Shown here piece by piece: positions 11,101-21,207 of a stretch of DNA of 64,000 bases. The stretch is from Blastocystis hominis (taxonomy: Eukaryota; Sar; Bigyra; Opalinata; Blastocystidae). The translations under genes were made by a program, and so were the position numbers. The notes under the pieces are model-generated. The model saw only the letters and a program-made list of their open reading frames with translations, made no database searches and was not told the origin of the DNA. The stretch's first letter is position 1; each line of letters opens with the position of its first letter. Location of the stretch: the NCBI RefSeq assembly GCF_000151665.1, contig NW_013171822.1, positions 310,001-374,000 of the forward strand, read 5' to 3'.

Positions 11101-11743
11101 TTACACCAACTTCGAACAAAGGTTCAGTTTACAATAGCGACACAGATACTTCAGCATGCTTTCCACATCCTCCACGCGATACCCCGTCATTCTCTCCAGC
11201 TCCTCATCCCACATTCTACGCCTCATTCCCGGTCCTCTCCCTCACCGCACTCCCAGCATCCGCCGCGCCGCAGCGATCACTCCCGCGGCCAGAAGCGACG
11301 GCCGCGTCAGGATGGTCGGGTACCACAGCAGAAGGCTTTGGAGCGAGTCGAGCGCGAGGGTCTGCAGCGCGTTGAACTGGCTGCCCAGCGAGGTTCGAAG
11401 GACGGACAGCAGCAGATTCAGGAAGTGCGCTGCCGTGTTGCAGTGGAGTTCCCATTGGAGCACGCTCAGGACACGTAGCTCCCAGTGCGCCAGCGATTTG
11501 GCGCTCTTGAATTCGTTTGGAATAAAATGGAGAAGATTAGAATAGGAAGGAATCTTGGAGCTTCGCTCCTCGTACTTTGCAGCTAAGATTACACATACTA
11601 CAGAAATGGCGTTTAGGTCGCTAGGACCAACGTCGAGGGCGCTGCAAACACGACAAAAGTATCTCATTATGAGAGAGAGAGGAAAAAGGATACTGAAGGG
11701 CTACCATGCACGTGGAAATGGAGTAAGAGAAATATAAACACAT
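11101..11743 (-). CDS. Cyclin-box protein
   Basis: Three exons, introns 11621-11651 (31 nt) and 11216-11245 (30 nt, GTGAGG donor). The core DLNAISVVCVILAAKYEERS is the cyclin-box helix containing the KYEE motif, followed by FIPNEFKSAKSLAHWELRVL and LQWELHCNTAAHFLNLLL, typical of the following cyclin-box helices. The N-terminal side is short, so the first cyclin helix is poorly formed or an upstream exon was missed. The C-terminus (MTGYRVEDVESMLKYLCRYC) ends at TAA 11103-11101. Cyclins activate CDK partners; subtype cannot be told. A G1-type or non-canonical cyclin is possible. Confidence 0.75.
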
Positions 11744-11783
11744 TTCACAAATGTTTGCCGCGACCGCCCGATAATAACGTACA

Positions 11784-11791
11784 AACAAACA
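11784..11791 (-). terminator. TGTTTGTT 3'-end signal
   Basis: Octamer inside a TGTTTGTTTGT run, about 20 nt past the TAG of the small gene at 11812. Confidence 0.6.
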
Positions 11792-11811
11792 ATGGGGAGA
11801 AAACGAACAAT

Positions 11812-12011
11812 CTAGGGATTACCCTGAGTGCAAAACACCCGACATTGACGTTCATGTTGCCGCATAAACACTAATAGATCTATTAGCTGGTCTGCGCTAG
11901 AATCGTCAATTACACTCTGCACTTCATCCAACAAACTTTGACAACTACGTTTCTAGACGACACCAGGCTTAAGGTGTCGGCTGACAAAAGATCGTCAGAA
12001 GAATCGCTCAT
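11812..12011 (-). CDS. Small acidic protein, about 59 aa
   Basis: ATG at 12011 opens MSDSSDDLLSADTLSL. A 26-nt GT-AG interval restores a frame reading LLDEVQSVIDDSSADQLIDL and MRQHERQCRVFC to TAG 11814-11812. A TGTTTGTT signal follows and separates it from the cyclin-like gene. The protein is acidic at the start with a helical middle. I do not recognise it. It could instead be a leader exon of the cyclin gene if the signal is skipped. Confidence 0.5.
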
Positions 12012-12099
12012 GAATGAAACAATAATACCAAACTAAGTAAAATAAAAACTGGAAAAAAATCTCAAAAGGTAAGACAGGTGACTAAAAAAATTGTGTGTA

Positions 12100-12107
12100 A
12101 ACAAACA
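12100..12107 (-). terminator. TGTTTGTT 3'-end signal of RIC1
   Basis: Octamer about 95 nt past the RIC1 TAA, implying a comparatively long 3'UTR. Confidence 0.55.
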
Positions 12108-12201
12108 AGGCACTGGAACTCTCTCTCCTCACAGATCTGGTTCACATAATCCATAAGCCACAAAAAACTTTTACTATTGTGTCACACCCACACACGACAT
12201 C

Positions 12202-15200
12202 TTACTTATTTCCTCCCTTCAGTTCATTAATGCACCTCTCCCACAGCTCCTCGTTCGCCACTGCAATGTCGCACAGTGCGTTCACCTCCCAACACACGAG
12301 GGATAACAGCAATCGCCAGTCGACGTCTGTCACGATCTCCGCCGTTTTCCTATGAGTCAAACGCCCAAACGAAAGCAACGAGAGCGTCCGGATGAGCTTA
12401 TGTTGTTTGTCTACGGCTCACGCCTTTCCGATGTGACTACAGTGTTCGATTTTTTCTGCAAAGTTGTCGGATGGTGCGGCGACGCTCACAGCGGGCATCT
12501 CCAGATCCACGTGATCAAAACAGGAGCGCAAAACCTCGTCAAAATTGCTGACGGAGCATCGGAGAAACTCCTTCTCCACCGACTTCCACACATCGCCCAC
12601 GGCATACTGGATGTCCGCGAAAAGCTGGATGTACCCGCGTGAGAGGAGCAAGCAGCACAAGTGCGTGAGAATGGAATCGATTGCAAAGCGCGGAGCGACG
12701 GGATGATGATCTTCGAAATGGCGGTGTTCTTCCATGAGTACAAATCGATATACATCGCCTAGCGCGAAGGTCTCGCCCCGCACCACCCGCAAAAGCAGCA
12801 ATTCCAGACCGGCCTTGTGCGCCACGCATTCAAAACCGTGGGATCCCTCCTCGTTCCAAAGAAACGCAAACGACGGCAGCAGAAAGCGCAGATGCGACGG
12901 CGTTTGCCGCGTCACCGCCAAGTAATTGCACCAGCTATACAAGAGCGCGTCGTTGTCCGCGGGGATGGCTGTCTCCGATGCGGAGCACGTGATTCCCTGC
13001 AGCACGGAAATCACCACGGTGGCGAAATCGAGATCCCCCGCGGCTAAAAAGGTCCGGAACACAAACACGAGATCGTTCGCGGAATGGAGGGCACGTGGCC
13101 AGGTGGTTCGTTCCTGCTTGCGTAGGCAGCGGATTAGGATCTGTGGGAAGAAAGAAAGCGCGGAGAGCGAGGTAAGCGTGGCATGCAGACATGACGCGGA
13201 TCCGTGATTCAATGCTGCGTGAACGCAAAACTCCAGCGCCTGCGAGAGACCCGGCGGCTTCGACGCGAGGAGAGCGTGGAGGAACGCGGGGACCTGCGCG
13301 GGGAAGCGGTCGATGAGCTCGAGGAACGGCGCGGAGGCGACGCAGGCGACTTCGAGGAGCAAATCCCCGCGGTTGTGGTGGAGGAAGAAGGTGTTGCTGA
13401 GCGACACGCCGGACCACACGGAGGGCAGCACGCCCAGCGGGACCGCGCGGAACTGGTGCTGCTTGGGGCCGATCCAGGCGCGGTAGATGGGCGGCGAGCG
13501 CGCCAGGCGCGGGAACCACGCCTGCGAGTGAGACCGTGGAAACGTGGAAACGTGGAGACGGTGGGAGGCGAAGAAGAGGAGCGCGTGGCGCGCGAAGGCG
13601 GGGCGGGAGGAGGGCGCGTGGAGCGAGAAGAGGCAGAGAACGTCGGTGCAGAGCGCGCGGCGGCGGAGCGGACGGAGGTCGACGAGGTCCGCAGAGCGGT
13701 CGCGGTTGAGCAGCACGAGCTGAGCGAGGTCCACCGAGCCGGAGGAGGCAGAGGAGGCGGAGGAGAGAGGGGCGGGGTGTGGGTTTTGATCGGGTTTTGA
13801 TTCGAGTTTGTCGTGGGTGTCGAGTTTGATTTGCATTTCGTTTGCGTTTTCGTTTTCGATTGCGTTTTCATAGTCGATTTCTTCGTTTTCGTTTACGTTT
13901 TCGTTGTCGTTGTCGTTGTCGTCATCAGCTCCTTTTTCCACGCCGAATTCCACGGGGGACACGGGCGGCAGCGTGGTGGTGATGGGGAGGAACGCGCGCG
14001 GAGCGCTGGAGCCGCGCGGAAGAGCGATCTGCTGGAGCAGATGGAGCGACTTCGCTGCACGTGAGCGAAAAAAGAAGGAAAGAAAACCGGATGCATCGAG
14101 ACGAAGCACGAAAAGCTCTTGAGAGTCGAGAAGAGGGTCGGATTCCTGGGAGGAGGCGAGGCAGCAGACGAGCGAACTCTGCTGGCGAATGTCAAGGACG
14201 CGGAACGAATGCTCGCTCTCGAGGAAGAGTCGCTGATGAACATCCTCCGTGCGAAGATGAGAGAGGTCGAAGAGGCAGAGAAGCACGCTGTTGCTGGCGA
14301 TTTTGGGCGAAACGGAGATGAGGATCAGCGTGTTGGAGAGCCAGCACGCGCTCGTGATGATCTGATCTTCCTAGAATTCAAAGGAGCGCGAGAAAGCACA
14401 TCGACGATGCCGCAGGTGATGCGCCACATGTCGAGTTCTTTGATGTACACGCAGAGATCCGTCGCGGAATAGAGAAGAACGCGGTTTCCCTGCTCGCTCG
14501 CCGCCATTCCCAGCAAGGGGAAGTTGCAGATGTTCAGGAAGGACGAGGGAATGCTGAACAACGAGCCCGTCACGCCGTCCTCACAGTCGGGCGACGTCAT
14601 AAAAACGCTGTGCGAATTGAAGGCGACGAACGAGGCGTTTGGACTACGGATTGAGCGGCGTGGGAGGCAAAACTAGCACGAAACGACGTCGTTCGAGCGA
14701 AGGAAGGACTGGGCTACGATCTTTTCGACACCGTTGAGTAAACAAACATCCCCCAGGGGCGAAAAGCAGGAGCACTGCGCACAATACGACGCGTCCTTCT
14801 CGGTGTACCAGAAAATAGGGCTTTCTTGGAAGTTCCACACGGCGAATCCGCGCGCGCCGTAGCTCACCGCCAGATGATCATTCTCTTCGTTCCAGCTGAG
14901 ATGCGTCACTTCGGGGACCCAGTTTTCGGGAGGGAAGTAGAGCGTGTCGTAGCGACTGAGCGAGAAATCGCACACTTTCTCGGGGAGAACGGACTCGTTG
15001 GTCCAGTGAAAACCGAAAACTGAAACATCCGAGTCCGTTTTCGCGATCGCCAAAATGTGGGAGCGAGTTCCCATCCGCAGGCGGGAAGCGTTCGAAATGT
15101 GCAGGTCGAAGCATCCCTCGAAGTAAATTCGCTTCTCGTAGGAGATCCGAAACAGCAAGGTCAACCGACTGTCTAGCACGACGGCCAGCAACTTTAAATA

Positions 15201-15782
15201 GGGGTCGTAGTCGATAGAGCTCAAGCCGAACACATCCGGCAGAACTTTGGACACTTCAGGCAAAAAGATCATGATGGGAGCGCTGATGGGATATCCGCGA
15301 GAAATTCCGCTCCACTCAATTTCCACTAGATTGCCAGCCGCAGTTCCCAAAAGAATGCTGTTGGGAGTCGAACTCACACACAACGGCTCTCCGTACTCGT
15401 CAACGTTCCTTTTCGGGAGCGCAGTTAGCTTGCAGCTCGGTAGATAGATTGAAGTGTCGTTCTTGTGATGCTGTTCAAACATGTACTCCTCATACTCGAC
15501 ATCCCACTCTAGCACAATTCCCTCTCCACAGACCACAGCCAATTGGCGACTATTTGATCTCCATACAACAAACACTCGACGAAGTTGCTCAGCACTCGCA
15601 GAATCTGATCGTTGCAATGATACTTGATTTAGTAAAATCAATTCAGAGCAAGCTGACCATATTTGAAGGAACGAGGGTGAGGCTACCGCGTAAAGTTTTC
15701 CATCCGGACTTAACTCCATGGACACAACGTCAGTGCCCGGTGGAACTCGCAAATGCGTTCCACTTTCAAATGGAATGAGCAT
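12202..15782 (-). CDS. RIC1: RIC1-like Rab GEF-complex subunit
   Basis: Four exons, introns 14644-14679, 14371-14399 and 12411-12440. The N-terminal 370 residues form WD40-type blades (VSMELSPDGKLYAVAS, LAVVCGEGIVLEWD, VTHLSWNEENDHLAVSYG). The C-terminal RIC1 domain includes ALEFCVHAALNHG, IRCLRKQERTTWPRAL, FRTFLAAGDLDFATVVISVL and LRFLLPSFAFLWNE, and the spliced end reads DWRLLLSLVCWEVN. With RGP1, RIC1 acts on Golgi Rab6/Ypt6. A central low-complexity Asp/Asn/Glu insert at about 13820-13930 is encoded by GTTTTC-like repeats on the plus strand. The gene is GC-rich and head-to-head with RPN3, sharing a spacer of under 100 bp (15783-15874). Confidence 0.88.
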
Positions 15783-15874
15783 AACGCTTAGTTTTCTGCA
15801 TCTTTTTCTCGCTTATGATTTTTGGAATTCCCGTTTTGGCTGCCTTTTCACTCTTTCACTTCCATCAAACCAAA

Positions 15875-17402
15875 ATGTCGATATCAACGTCAGGAAACGA
15901 TAACACAAGTGGTGACGTCATCGAGAAGACAATTCTAGCATGTACAAAGCATGATGGTTGTGTAAGGTGTAGCTGTACAAAAGAATATTCACTTGCTGAA
16001 CTCGGCAAGTCCATCTCGTGGAGAAGCCGTTGTTCATCGCGTGTTGCTCTTCACTCCGTCAATTCGCAAGAACCTGTCGTTTCAGCATCTGGAGGCACTG
16101 GAAAAGGAGTACGTTTCTGATAGTGCCCCATTTAAATCAAATGTTTTGTCGATTATATCCAAGTACAATGTACTCGCTGTATACAAGTTCGTAATGAATA
16201 GGAAGTGACGCTCGATGTGGTTCCGCATCAGCCCCCCTGCAAAGACATCGTGGATTACTACCTGACGTGCATTTTGGTTTATAAGCTTATTAAGATTACA
16301 AAATATGAAGATGTACGGAATTCAGGATGCATGGAGGCTAATCCACAGGCCTACTCGCTCATCAAGGCGATGATCCAGAACTTCATTACCGTAGGCTACA
16401 TGGACATCCAGAAGGAATACATCGTGACGCGTGTGTGCACCTACCTCATGCTGCTGCACAACCAGGCCTACCCGATGCCGTCCCTGCTCCGCGACCTTCT
16501 GTCCTGGTACCGCATCGGCTGCCTCAACAACAACCGCATTCTCTGCGTATTCTGCTTTCTATTCTACTCGCCTCACCCGCAGAGCGCGCTCTACAACTCC
16601 ATTCTCCGCGTCTACATCACCGACCGCCAGTACCTCACCGCCTCCCACTTCCTCCAGACCGCCAGTTTCCCCGCCCACGTCTCCGACAAGCAGTTTCTCC
16701 GATTCTCCTATTACAAAGCCCTGGTTTCCACGGTTCTCCTCAACTACACCGAGGCGGAACACTGTTTATTTTCCATCCACAAGAAGTCGGGCGGCCAGGA
16801 GACCGGACCCTTCTTCGAGGAGGTCGCCAAACTCTCCGTGCTTGTTAAGCTTTTAACAGGAGAGAACCCCGAGGTGCCGATCCCCGCGGGAAACCGGCAA
16901 TTGTCGCCGTATGGAGAGCTGGCCGCGGTGGTGATGCGGGGCGATTTGGACGCGTATCGACGCGTTGTGGAGGCGAGAAATAACGTGTTTGTGAGAGATC
17001 GGCTGGAACGAATCGTTGCGAGGTAGGATTCCCGCGGGAATGATCATGGAGATTGCACAATACGGTGATTCGGATTGCGCTGGTGAAGCTGAGCAAGAGC
17101 TATAGTCGGATTTCGCTGAGCGAGATCGCGTCGATTTTGCAGCTGGATAGCGCAGAAGAGGCATGTTATACGTGCATGCGAGTAGGGGTAGAGGAGGCAC
17201 GTAATGGGAAGAATATACGCGATGGAATCATCCAGGGGAGAATTGAAGGCGATTACTTCGTTACAGAGGAAGTTGTAGGGATGATTGAGAGATGTGAAGG
17301 TAGGACTGTGCAGAGGTTACGTCGCTGCCGAAGGAGCAGTTCAGCAAGAAAATCGCGTTCTGCTTGAACTTGAGGAAGGAGATAATCAAGAATAGCGTTT
17401 GA
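15875..17402 (+). CDS. PSMD3: 26S proteasome regulatory subunit RPN3/PSMD3
   Basis: Introns at 15942-15972 (31), 16170-16201 (32), 17023-17051 (29), 17182-17211 (30) and, probably, 17274-17305 (32, weak GTTGTA donor). Diagnostic PSMD3 segments: VVHRVLLFTPSIRKNLS, LLRDLLSWYRIGCLNNNR, ALYNSILRVYITDRQYLTAS, FSYYKALVSTVLLNYTEAEH, then the PCI domain with LSKSYSRISLSEIASILQLD and IRDGIIQGRIE, ending FSKKIAFCLNLRKEII. It is a lid subunit of the 19S particle. The protein is shorter at both ends than animal PSMD3. No exact TGTTTGTT follows; TTTGATTGTT after the TGA is the nearest. Confidence 0.92.
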
Positions 17403-17526
17403 TTTGATTGTTCCAAACAGAATTGTTGATCATCAAGAATCACTGAACGGAATCAGAGAACCATCACTCATTTTTCTCTTATTGTGGGAACGGTGTATCC
17501 TTAGATTCGAATGGGAGGATCGAAGT

Positions 17527-17690
17527 GTAAGTGGTGTGATAATGTGCTGGCAGTGTTCTTTATGGTCAACGGTACTCGTTCACCTAGACACAGAATCCAC
17601 TGCAAGATGGATCGAGAGAGGTTTACTCTCCACGAAAGCTAGCTTGTGACTTCCTTTCACTATTCTGTAAACCATATTAACCGTTTCTAG
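17527..17690 (+). ncRNA. Long intron-like segment 1, candidate snoRNA
   Basis: Starts GTAAGTGGTGTGAT and ends TTTCTAG, with splice-site-like borders but 164 nt long, about five times the local intron size. Contains short stems (GGTG/CACC, GAGAG/CTCTC) and an ACAGAA matching the H-box consensus. The fold is less clear than in the next segment, so this is a candidate only. Confidence 0.35.
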
Positions 17691-17737
17691 AGATCGACTC
17701 TCTCCTGAACTTGTATTCTATGAAAAGGTAGGTGGTG

Positions 17738-17886
17738 TGATGATCATCATGGCGATTCGAAGCGCTTTAAGTCGTCCAAAATGCCTTAAGGTGTCAAACA
17801 TCAGCCAAAAGATGAGATGAATGATCGATTTGAATACTGGCTAATCGGAAATCGGTTAGCCACCTTCTTGGATTCATCTAACATGT
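17738..17886 (+). ncRNA. Candidate box H/ACA snoRNA
   Basis: Two hairpins with internal loops and correct box order. Hairpin 1: TGATG 17738-17742 pairs CATCA 17799-17803, and CTTTAAG 17765-17771 pairs CTTAAGG 17785-17791. Box H AGATGA (ANANNA) is at 17810-17815. Hairpin 2: GATGAAT 17816-17822 pairs ATTCATC 17872-17878, and TGGCTAA 17838-17844 pairs TTAGCCA 17856-17862, leaving a pocket on both sides. Box ACA is at 17881-17883 with three bases after it. This is the standard pseudouridylation-guide layout. It lies in an intron-like segment 17728-17893 (166 nt, GTAGG to TTCTAG). Target not determined. Confidence 0.65.
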
Positions 17887-17893
17887 ATTCTAG

Positions 17894-18100
17894 GTAAGCG
17901 GTGTGAAGATTGAAAAGATTCGTTCGTATGTATGTATGATTTCAGATCCTGTTTGGTTTGCGATCTGAATCACGAAACCAACATGGCTTCACGATGAAAA
18001 TGAAGATGGAGTCAAACAACCAGAATCCCATTTGCCTGTAGATTTCCATTCTACCTGGCATAAGTTTGTTCTGGGAGAGAAATGTTGGGTTTTGTTTTAG
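17894..18100 (+). ncRNA. Long intron-like segment 3, candidate snoRNA
   Basis: Begins GTAAGCGGTGTGAAGATTG, like the two segments before it, and may run to TTTTAG at 18100. It holds a strong hairpin in which CAGATC pairs GATCTG, extended by GATT/AATC, with TTCGT/ACGAA outside. I could not fix a box H and ACA pair with confidence. Confidence 0.35.
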
Positions 18101-18230
18101 AATACGAACTGTCTGATATGAAATTGATTGGTCGTGAAGAACGTAACTTACATTTTAGGCTTTAGGCTTTTTCAGTCTCTTGTACAATACATATTTGTAG
18201 TATGGTAGGTAGCATATAATTGAATTTTGG

Positions 18231-18351
18231 CATGTTGGTTGACTCTTGGCACTGTATTGTGCCTGCTTTGCATGTTTAGCCAGGAGATGGGAGACTGGGC
18301 CTATTCTCTTTTTAAACGTGCACAAAGAGTAGTGGTTTCATACCAACATTG
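18231..18351 (+). ncRNA. Second candidate H/ACA snoRNA
   Basis: Hairpin GGCAC 18248-18252 with GTGCC 18259-18263, then a second hairpin CTCTTT 18306-18311 with AAAGAG 18324-18329 on a lower stem GAGACT 18291-18296 / GGTTTC 18334-18339. ACA at 18346-18348 is followed by three bases and lies 16 nt past the upper stem, which fits the H/ACA spacing rule. No convincing box H between the hairpins. Confidence 0.45.
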
Positions 18352-18384
18352 TTGTTGTTGTTGTTTTGTTGCAATTGTTGGATT

Positions 18385-18686
18385 TCACCCCACTAATACT
18401 TTGTAGTCGTAGAATTTTGAGTTGTATTGTTGTTTGATAAAATAAACAAAGCAGACACTATCATCTGAGTCCAAATCACTAACAGTGTAAGCACTTTCAT
18501 AAAGGACCGAGTTAATCCATGCATTCACGCTATACTTGACGAAGCAACACACAAATATTACCTGTTATAGGTAGTTCCGTTCGTTTCAACAGAATTACCA
18601 TCCGGAAGCATCTTTCCGACCAATTCTTCCTTGTTCGTAATCGACTTTGTCAAAATGACAGTTCCCAAGTCTCTGGTTGGTTCCAT
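18385..18686 (-). CDS. Small unknown protein, about 89 aa
   Basis: Two exons with a 32-nt intron at 18530-18561. Starts MEPTRDLGTVILTKSITNK and continues VNAWINSVLYESAYTVSDLD, SVCFVYFIKQQYNS, ending at TGA 18387-18385. Soluble, mixed charge. Not recognised. Its ATG lies about 33 bp past the 3' end of the upstream tRNA-Met. No exact 3' octamer found. Confidence 0.6.
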
Positions 18687-18719
18687 AAAAAGAAGAGTGA
18701 ATAAATGAGACAAAAAGAA

Positions 18720-18792
18720 TGCGGGTTGTGAGGCTCGAACTCACGACCTCGGGATTATGAGACCCGCGCTCTTCCAACTGAGCCAAACCCGC
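18720..18792 (-). tRNA. tRNA-Met (CAU), elongator type
   Basis: Complete cloverleaf on the minus strand: acceptor GCGGGTT pairs AACCCGC with discriminator A, D-arm GCTC...GAGC, anticodon loop CTCATAA, T-arm GTGAG-TTCGAGC-CTCAC. The T-T mismatch at the base of the anticodon loop and the CTCATAA loop match eukaryotic elongator tRNA-Met. No CCA encoded, no intron. It lies 27 bp from the seipin ATG. Confidence 0.95.
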
Positions 18793-18819
18793 CTGTCTAT
18801 CATCCCCAGACGACTTCAT

Positions 18820-20198
18820 ATGAGTACGAGATACGCAGTGTTTTTCACTTTTTCAATGAAATCCACCGAAGATAAACCTGTGCCATTGGAGTACGCAAGG
18901 AGGTTTTTTACTCGATTCAATATTCAAGTGAGGACTGTACTAATGGCGATTTCTTTTAGATATTTATAAAGTATATACAGTTTTTGACTCTGTGCATATT
19001 TATATTTTGTGTCTTGTCATGCGTTTTGCTGACTTCTGTTACTACTTCAATCATTGTATATGAGTATGTGTATCACAAGCTGATTCCATCGGATTCCAAT
19101 CCATATCCCATTGCATTTGACTACTCGTATTTTCTCTGTTCAATCAATCAATCAATCCATAGGAACTATTACAAATCATACGATGAGCGAGTGAAGAACA
19201 ACATCATTCCGATGGCTGATGTGAAATACGCCACACTAATTGACTCACTTCGTGCGACGAAGATGCAGGTAGCCAGTCTGAAAGGGAGTGCACACTAGTA
19301 TCAAGGTTCTCACATCAGTTTGAATATGGAATACATGCTTCCTTACTCTGCTCCCAACATTTGGACAGGCGTGTATATGATCGACTGTCAAATCTTTAGT
19401 TCGAATGGTACGCTTCTGAGAAAGAGCGCTGAGGTTTATCAGAACGGATTCACCTTTATCGTGAAATCGTTCTTAGCGAGCACTGTGTTTTACCCTCTGG
19501 CCGCTTTTGGGTTCATTCGCGAGGGGGAAACAAGGGAATTCGAGTGTGTTTCGGATGAGGCTTTTGTTTGTTTTGGATTCGATTGTGAGTTAGAGCTCTT
19601 TCCAACAGGCAGATCGCGTGCGATTTACGTTGTACAATCCAAGTGTCATTGTCACCAATGCTTGTTTGAAAGCTGATTTGAAAATGACAGGGTTTCGCTA
19701 CTATCTTCAACGATATCGGTTCTTCTGTGGGTTTATCTTTGTGTTGTTTTTGGTAGTCTCGGGATGTTTGTTTGATTGTAGTCCTTGTTTTTCATTGAAT
19801 TGTTTTTCTGTTTGATTGGATGTCTGGCCATCGCCTTCGTGTACTGGAAATCGAATCAAAAGATCAAGCCAATGACCCCGAAAACGAGGAATTTCATGGA
19901 TAAGAAGGCTATTGCCGCTCCAATTCCGGGTCCAAGTTCTCCATCGAAATCAACTTCCTCCTCGCCCAAAGTACATCCCACAGCCAAATCAACATCGAGT
20001 TCCGATTCAAATTCAATTCCAAACTCCAAATCAAAAGCAGAAGCAAAATCAGAGGAGAACAAAAACGAAGAAGTCGAGGAAGCGGAAGAAGCCGAATCTT
20101 CAAAAGAAGAGAGGAAAAAACAGCGTGTAGTTGATGATTTTGCAGACAAACTGCTGGCGGATGAAGGTTTACGCAGGAGAAAAACAGAGGAACAATGA
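18820..20198 (+). CDS. BSCL2: Seipin, lipid-droplet biogenesis protein
   Basis: Introns 18928-18959, 19127-19162, 19269-19298, 19566-19608 (43 nt) and 19752-19780. The first has a TACTAAT branch-point-like box. Membrane span 1 is near FLTLCIFIFCVLSCVLLTSV; the lumenal seipin beta-sandwich contains YQGSHISLNMEYMLPYSAP, FLASTVFYPLAAFGFIREG and the hallmark MTGFRYYLQRYRFFCGFIF; span 2 follows (FFIELFFCLIGCLAIAFVYW). The C-terminal tail is a Ser/Pro/Glu-rich cytosolic region. Seipin is an ER protein that organises lipid-droplet budding. The fourth intron has a poor donor (GTTTGT), so that junction is the weak point. Confidence 0.85.
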
Positions 20199-20204
20199 AC
20201 TGGC

Positions 20205-20212
20205 TGTTTGTT
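20205..20212 (+). terminator. TGTTTGTT 3'-end signal of seipin
   Basis: Exact octamer 6 nt after the TGA. Confidence 0.7.
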
Positions 20213-20247
20213 TTAACAATAGTTTATATCACTTTTTATTCTTGAAA

Positions 20248-21144
20248 ATGGAGGAAAAGGATGCTCCTGTCGTCGTCCCTGCCACTGAACCGGCTGTGGA
20301 GCAGCCGAAGATTCAGTCTGCAGTCGATGTTAGATTACGTCCCCTTTTTGATTCTATAGGCAGTCCAGCCAGAGGTGCAAGTACCTGTCTATGAGAAGAA
20401 CGAATTAGATCCCCCTCCGGAACAAAATCAATCTGCGGAAACCCCAACGTCGCCCATGCGACGGGTAGGCGGTCGCGATAAATTCACCGAGAATCCAGAG
20501 CCGCATTCACTGATCAAGGTCCTTGGGTATCCCAAAACAGGTAAGCTTTTGTCATATTGTTGAGTCCAGGCGGAAGATTAGGCCGGAATATTCTCCTCTG
20601 GGGAAACGAGTTGAAACATTCCTATTTCCCTTTAGTATGTGTTCTGGGTCCTGACTGGATCACGATGCTATGTACCTACATATTTCTGCTGGTTGCTCTC
20701 CTTTACGATACTTACCAGTTCAAGTACTTTCCTCAAGCTGAATTCAGCGTAGAAGAGTGATTCAGAACCCCTACATTTACGCAGTTGTTTGCTTTTTGTT
20801 TTTTTGCGTGTTCTGGATCTTGATGACCACCACATTATCGAACCAGGGAATCATCTGGAGAGGAATTCCTGCCAAATTCGAATCGCAGCCGCTCACAATT
20901 TGCAGAATCTGCGAAGTGGAGCGACCTCGCGGTTCCTGCCATTGTGATGTGTGTCAGGTGTGTTCTCTTGACGTACGAATTGCTAGAAATTGTGAGAACT
21001 AGTTGGATCATCACTGTCCGTGGATGGGGAAGTGCATTGCAAAGAATAATCTGAAGTTGTTCAATGTGAGTGTAATGTGCATTTTTGGAAGTATCTTCCT
21101 CGCTGGGTTTGCGTCGGTATTGGCAGATGGTTTTATGAAAGAGT
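20248..21144 (+). CDS. DHHC-type protein S-palmitoyltransferase
   Basis: Introns of 29-31 nt, including one within the Cys-rich domain (30 nt, GTACGA to ACTAG). Spliced Cys-rich domain: CRICEVERPRGSCHCDVCQV, then LDHHCPWMGKCIAKNNLK, with the DHHC catalytic motif. Two membrane spans precede it (MLCTYIFLLVALLYDTY and YIYAVVCFLFFCVFWILM) and one follows (VSVMCIFGSIFLAGFASVL). The usual fourth span is absent. The frame has no stop where the transcript must end; cleavage after T21144 before TGTTTGTT makes GAG-UAA, ending GFMKE. The next gene starts only 63 bp on. DHHC enzymes attach palmitate to cysteines of membrane proteins. Confidence 0.85.
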
Positions 21145-21148
21145 TTGT

Positions 21149-21156
21149 TGTTTGTT
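21149..21156 (+). terminator. TGTTTGTT signal creating the DHHC stop
   Basis: Exact octamer, same T-N4-octamer spacing as ARPC3. Confidence 0.75.
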
Positions 21157-21207
21157 CAAGAGAATTTTCCTGGAAATTTCTGATGTTGTTAGACTCTTTT
21201 CTCAAAA

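Noticed and set aside
13204-13871. Large GC-rich frames antisense to RIC1
   Set aside because: Low-complexity Arg/Ala/Glu or Ser/Pro products typical of shadow frames in GC-rich exons; RIC1 motifs run through the opposite strand.
17288-17304. A 14-nt micro-intron (GTAGGACTGTGCAG) to keep RPN3 in frame
   Set aside because: A 32-nt GT-AG interval at 17274-17305 restores the same frame and matches the usual intron size and the shorter PSMD3 spacing.
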